Assembly: GCA_946631295.1 (NCBI GenBank)
Contig: CAMOZY010000014.1
Location: forward strand, 1-45,164
DNA: 45,164 bases
Direction: 5' to 3'
Source: an uncultured Lachnospiraceae bacterium
GTDB lineage: Bacteria; Bacillota; Clostridia; Lachnospirales; Lachnospiraceae
The notes under the pieces are model-generated. The model ran no database searches. It was not told where the DNA came from and saw nothing but the letters and a program-made list of their open reading frames with translations. Each line of letters begins with the position of its first letter. The stretch's first letter is position 1. Shown here piece after piece: positions 44,455-45,164 of the stretch. The position numbers were made by a program, and so were the translations under genes.

Positions 44455-45164
44455 CAGATAAATACTTTATCAAAAACCTTATCCGCAAGTTCTTCGCTGA
44501 TCTCAAGTCCCGTCCAGTACTCATATGCAATGATCCCCTGATAAAGGAGCATCCTTGCACCGTTATAGCTTTCCGCTCCGGCTTCATTACACAGTTCCAT
44601 GAATCTTGTCACTTTGGGATTGAATATAAGATCATAGCCGACCTTCACTCTTTTATAAAACTCAGGATCTTCTATTACGGCTTTTCCGGTATCGGGACTC
44701 ATGCCGACACTCGTAGCCTGGATCACTACATACTTTGAATCCTCAGGCAGCATATTATATCCGCCCATGGAAAGAGGCCTTGCAAAATTTCTTCCGGAGA
44801 TGCTGTTGACCGCCCCGGCAAGATCCTCTGCCCTGTCACCGTTTCTGTTGATTATGGTAACGCTCTTTGCTCCGCTTTCTTCAAGGAGCATGACCACCGC
44901 CCTGGCAACTCCGCCGGCACCGAGAACTATAATATCCTCTCCCTCTATGCTTACACCATCTCTTTTAAACGCTCTGAGAAGACCGGGCATATCGGTATTG
45001 TATCCCTTGAATCCTTCCTCAGTCCTTACAAGTGTATTTACGGCACCTATCTTCTCTGCAAGAGGGTCTATATCCGAAAGAAAAGGAATTACTTCCTGCT
45101 TATAGGGAACGGTGATGTTAAGTCCCTTAAGTCCGAGTGCCCATGCACCTTCTATAGCTTTCCG
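44454..45164 (-). CDS. aroE: Shikimate dehydrogenase (5' end outside window)
   Basis: The C-terminal 236 codons of AroE; the gene runs off the right edge. The first visible residues RKAIEGAWALGLKGLNITVPYKQ contain the family's NITVPYK shikimate-binding motif with the catalytic Lys. Then come IGAVNTLVR, GYNTDMPG (catalytic Asp), the NADP fold VLGAGGVARAV, NRNGDRAEDL, ATSVGMSPD, YDLIFNPKVT and the C-terminal GARMLLYQGIIAYEYWTG. It reduces 3-dehydroshikimate to shikimate. An internal ATG at 44988-44990 is not the start, because the conserved motifs lie before it. Confidence 0.95.
   Translation of the reverse strand, partial: RKAIEGAWALGLKGLNITVPYKQEVIPFLSDIDPLAEKIGAVNTLVRTEEGFKGYNTDMPGLLRAFKRDGVSIEGEDIIVLGAGGVARAVVMLLEESGAKSVTIINRNGDRAEDLAGAVNSISGRNFARPLSMGGYNMLPEDSKYVVIQATSVGMSPDTGKAVIEDPEFYKRVKVGYDLIFNPKVTRFMELCNEAGAESYNGARMLLYQGIIAYEYWTGLEISEELADKVFDKVFI

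Overview
The window looks like a chromosomal stretch of a motile Firmicute of the family Lachnospiraceae (Butyrivibrio-like). The basis is gene content and style: a DUF5688-type protein, Gram-positive AddAB-type recombination enzymes, NADP-type glutamate dehydrogenase, large c-di-GMP and chemotaxis proteins, strong AGGAGG ribosome binding sites and moderate to low GC. No assignment below family level is possible from sequence alone. Almost all genes lie on the minus strand; the plus strand carries only a cut sulfate-transporter end, a WYL regulator and a hybrid histidine kinase. No gene-free stretch exceeds about 250 bases.

Layout by position. 1-7.9 kb: end of a SulP transporter, then a run of small metabolic and stress genes (membrane protein, VanX-like dipeptidase, Old Yellow Enzyme homologue, PNPOx-fold flavoprotein, two alpha/beta hydrolases, a HAD phosphatase, flavodoxin, a frameshifted TIGR04076-like gene and an ArsC/Spx-like protein). 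7.9-11.3 kb: three visibly AT-rich genes (GIY-YIG protein, leucine-rich-repeat-like protein, PD-(D/E)XK nuclease) that look acquired. 11.3-18.3 kb: addA, addB and a LUD-domain gene, probably one transcription unit. 18.5-25.5 kb: a tightly packed six-gene operon encoding an unknown 514-residue protein, a metallopeptidase-like/VWA protein, an unknown 129-residue protein, a MoxR AAA+ ATPase, a ClpP peptidase and a two-module CbbX/SpoVK-type AAA+ ATPase. It is transcribed away from a WYL-domain regulator, and the shared intergenic region holds two identical 18-bp perfect palindromes.

27-31.4 kb: a membrane hybrid histidine kinase and a methyl-accepting chemotaxis protein converge on a shared terminator. 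31.5-38.5 kb: an overlapping operon of an EAL/degenerate-GGDEF sensor, RNase HI, an RluB/RluF-type pseudouridine synthase, NAD-dependent DNA ligase and MetA. 38.6-45.2 kb: gdhA; a tRNA-Arg(CCG) co-transcribed with an SH3-domain protein; a DUF5688 protein; efp; and aroE-aroK-aroQ of the shikimate pathway, with aroE running off the right edge.

The most notable content is the WYL-controlled operon. It combines two AAA+ ATPases, a complete ClpP, a VWA protein whose HExxH-like site has lost its glutamate, and two unrecognised proteins. I infer an inducible protein-remodelling or degradation system, possibly for stress or phage defence. The nearest described relatives I can name are MoxR-VWA pairs such as RavA-ViaA and the VWA-MoxR ternary conflict systems; I do not know of a described system with this exact composition.
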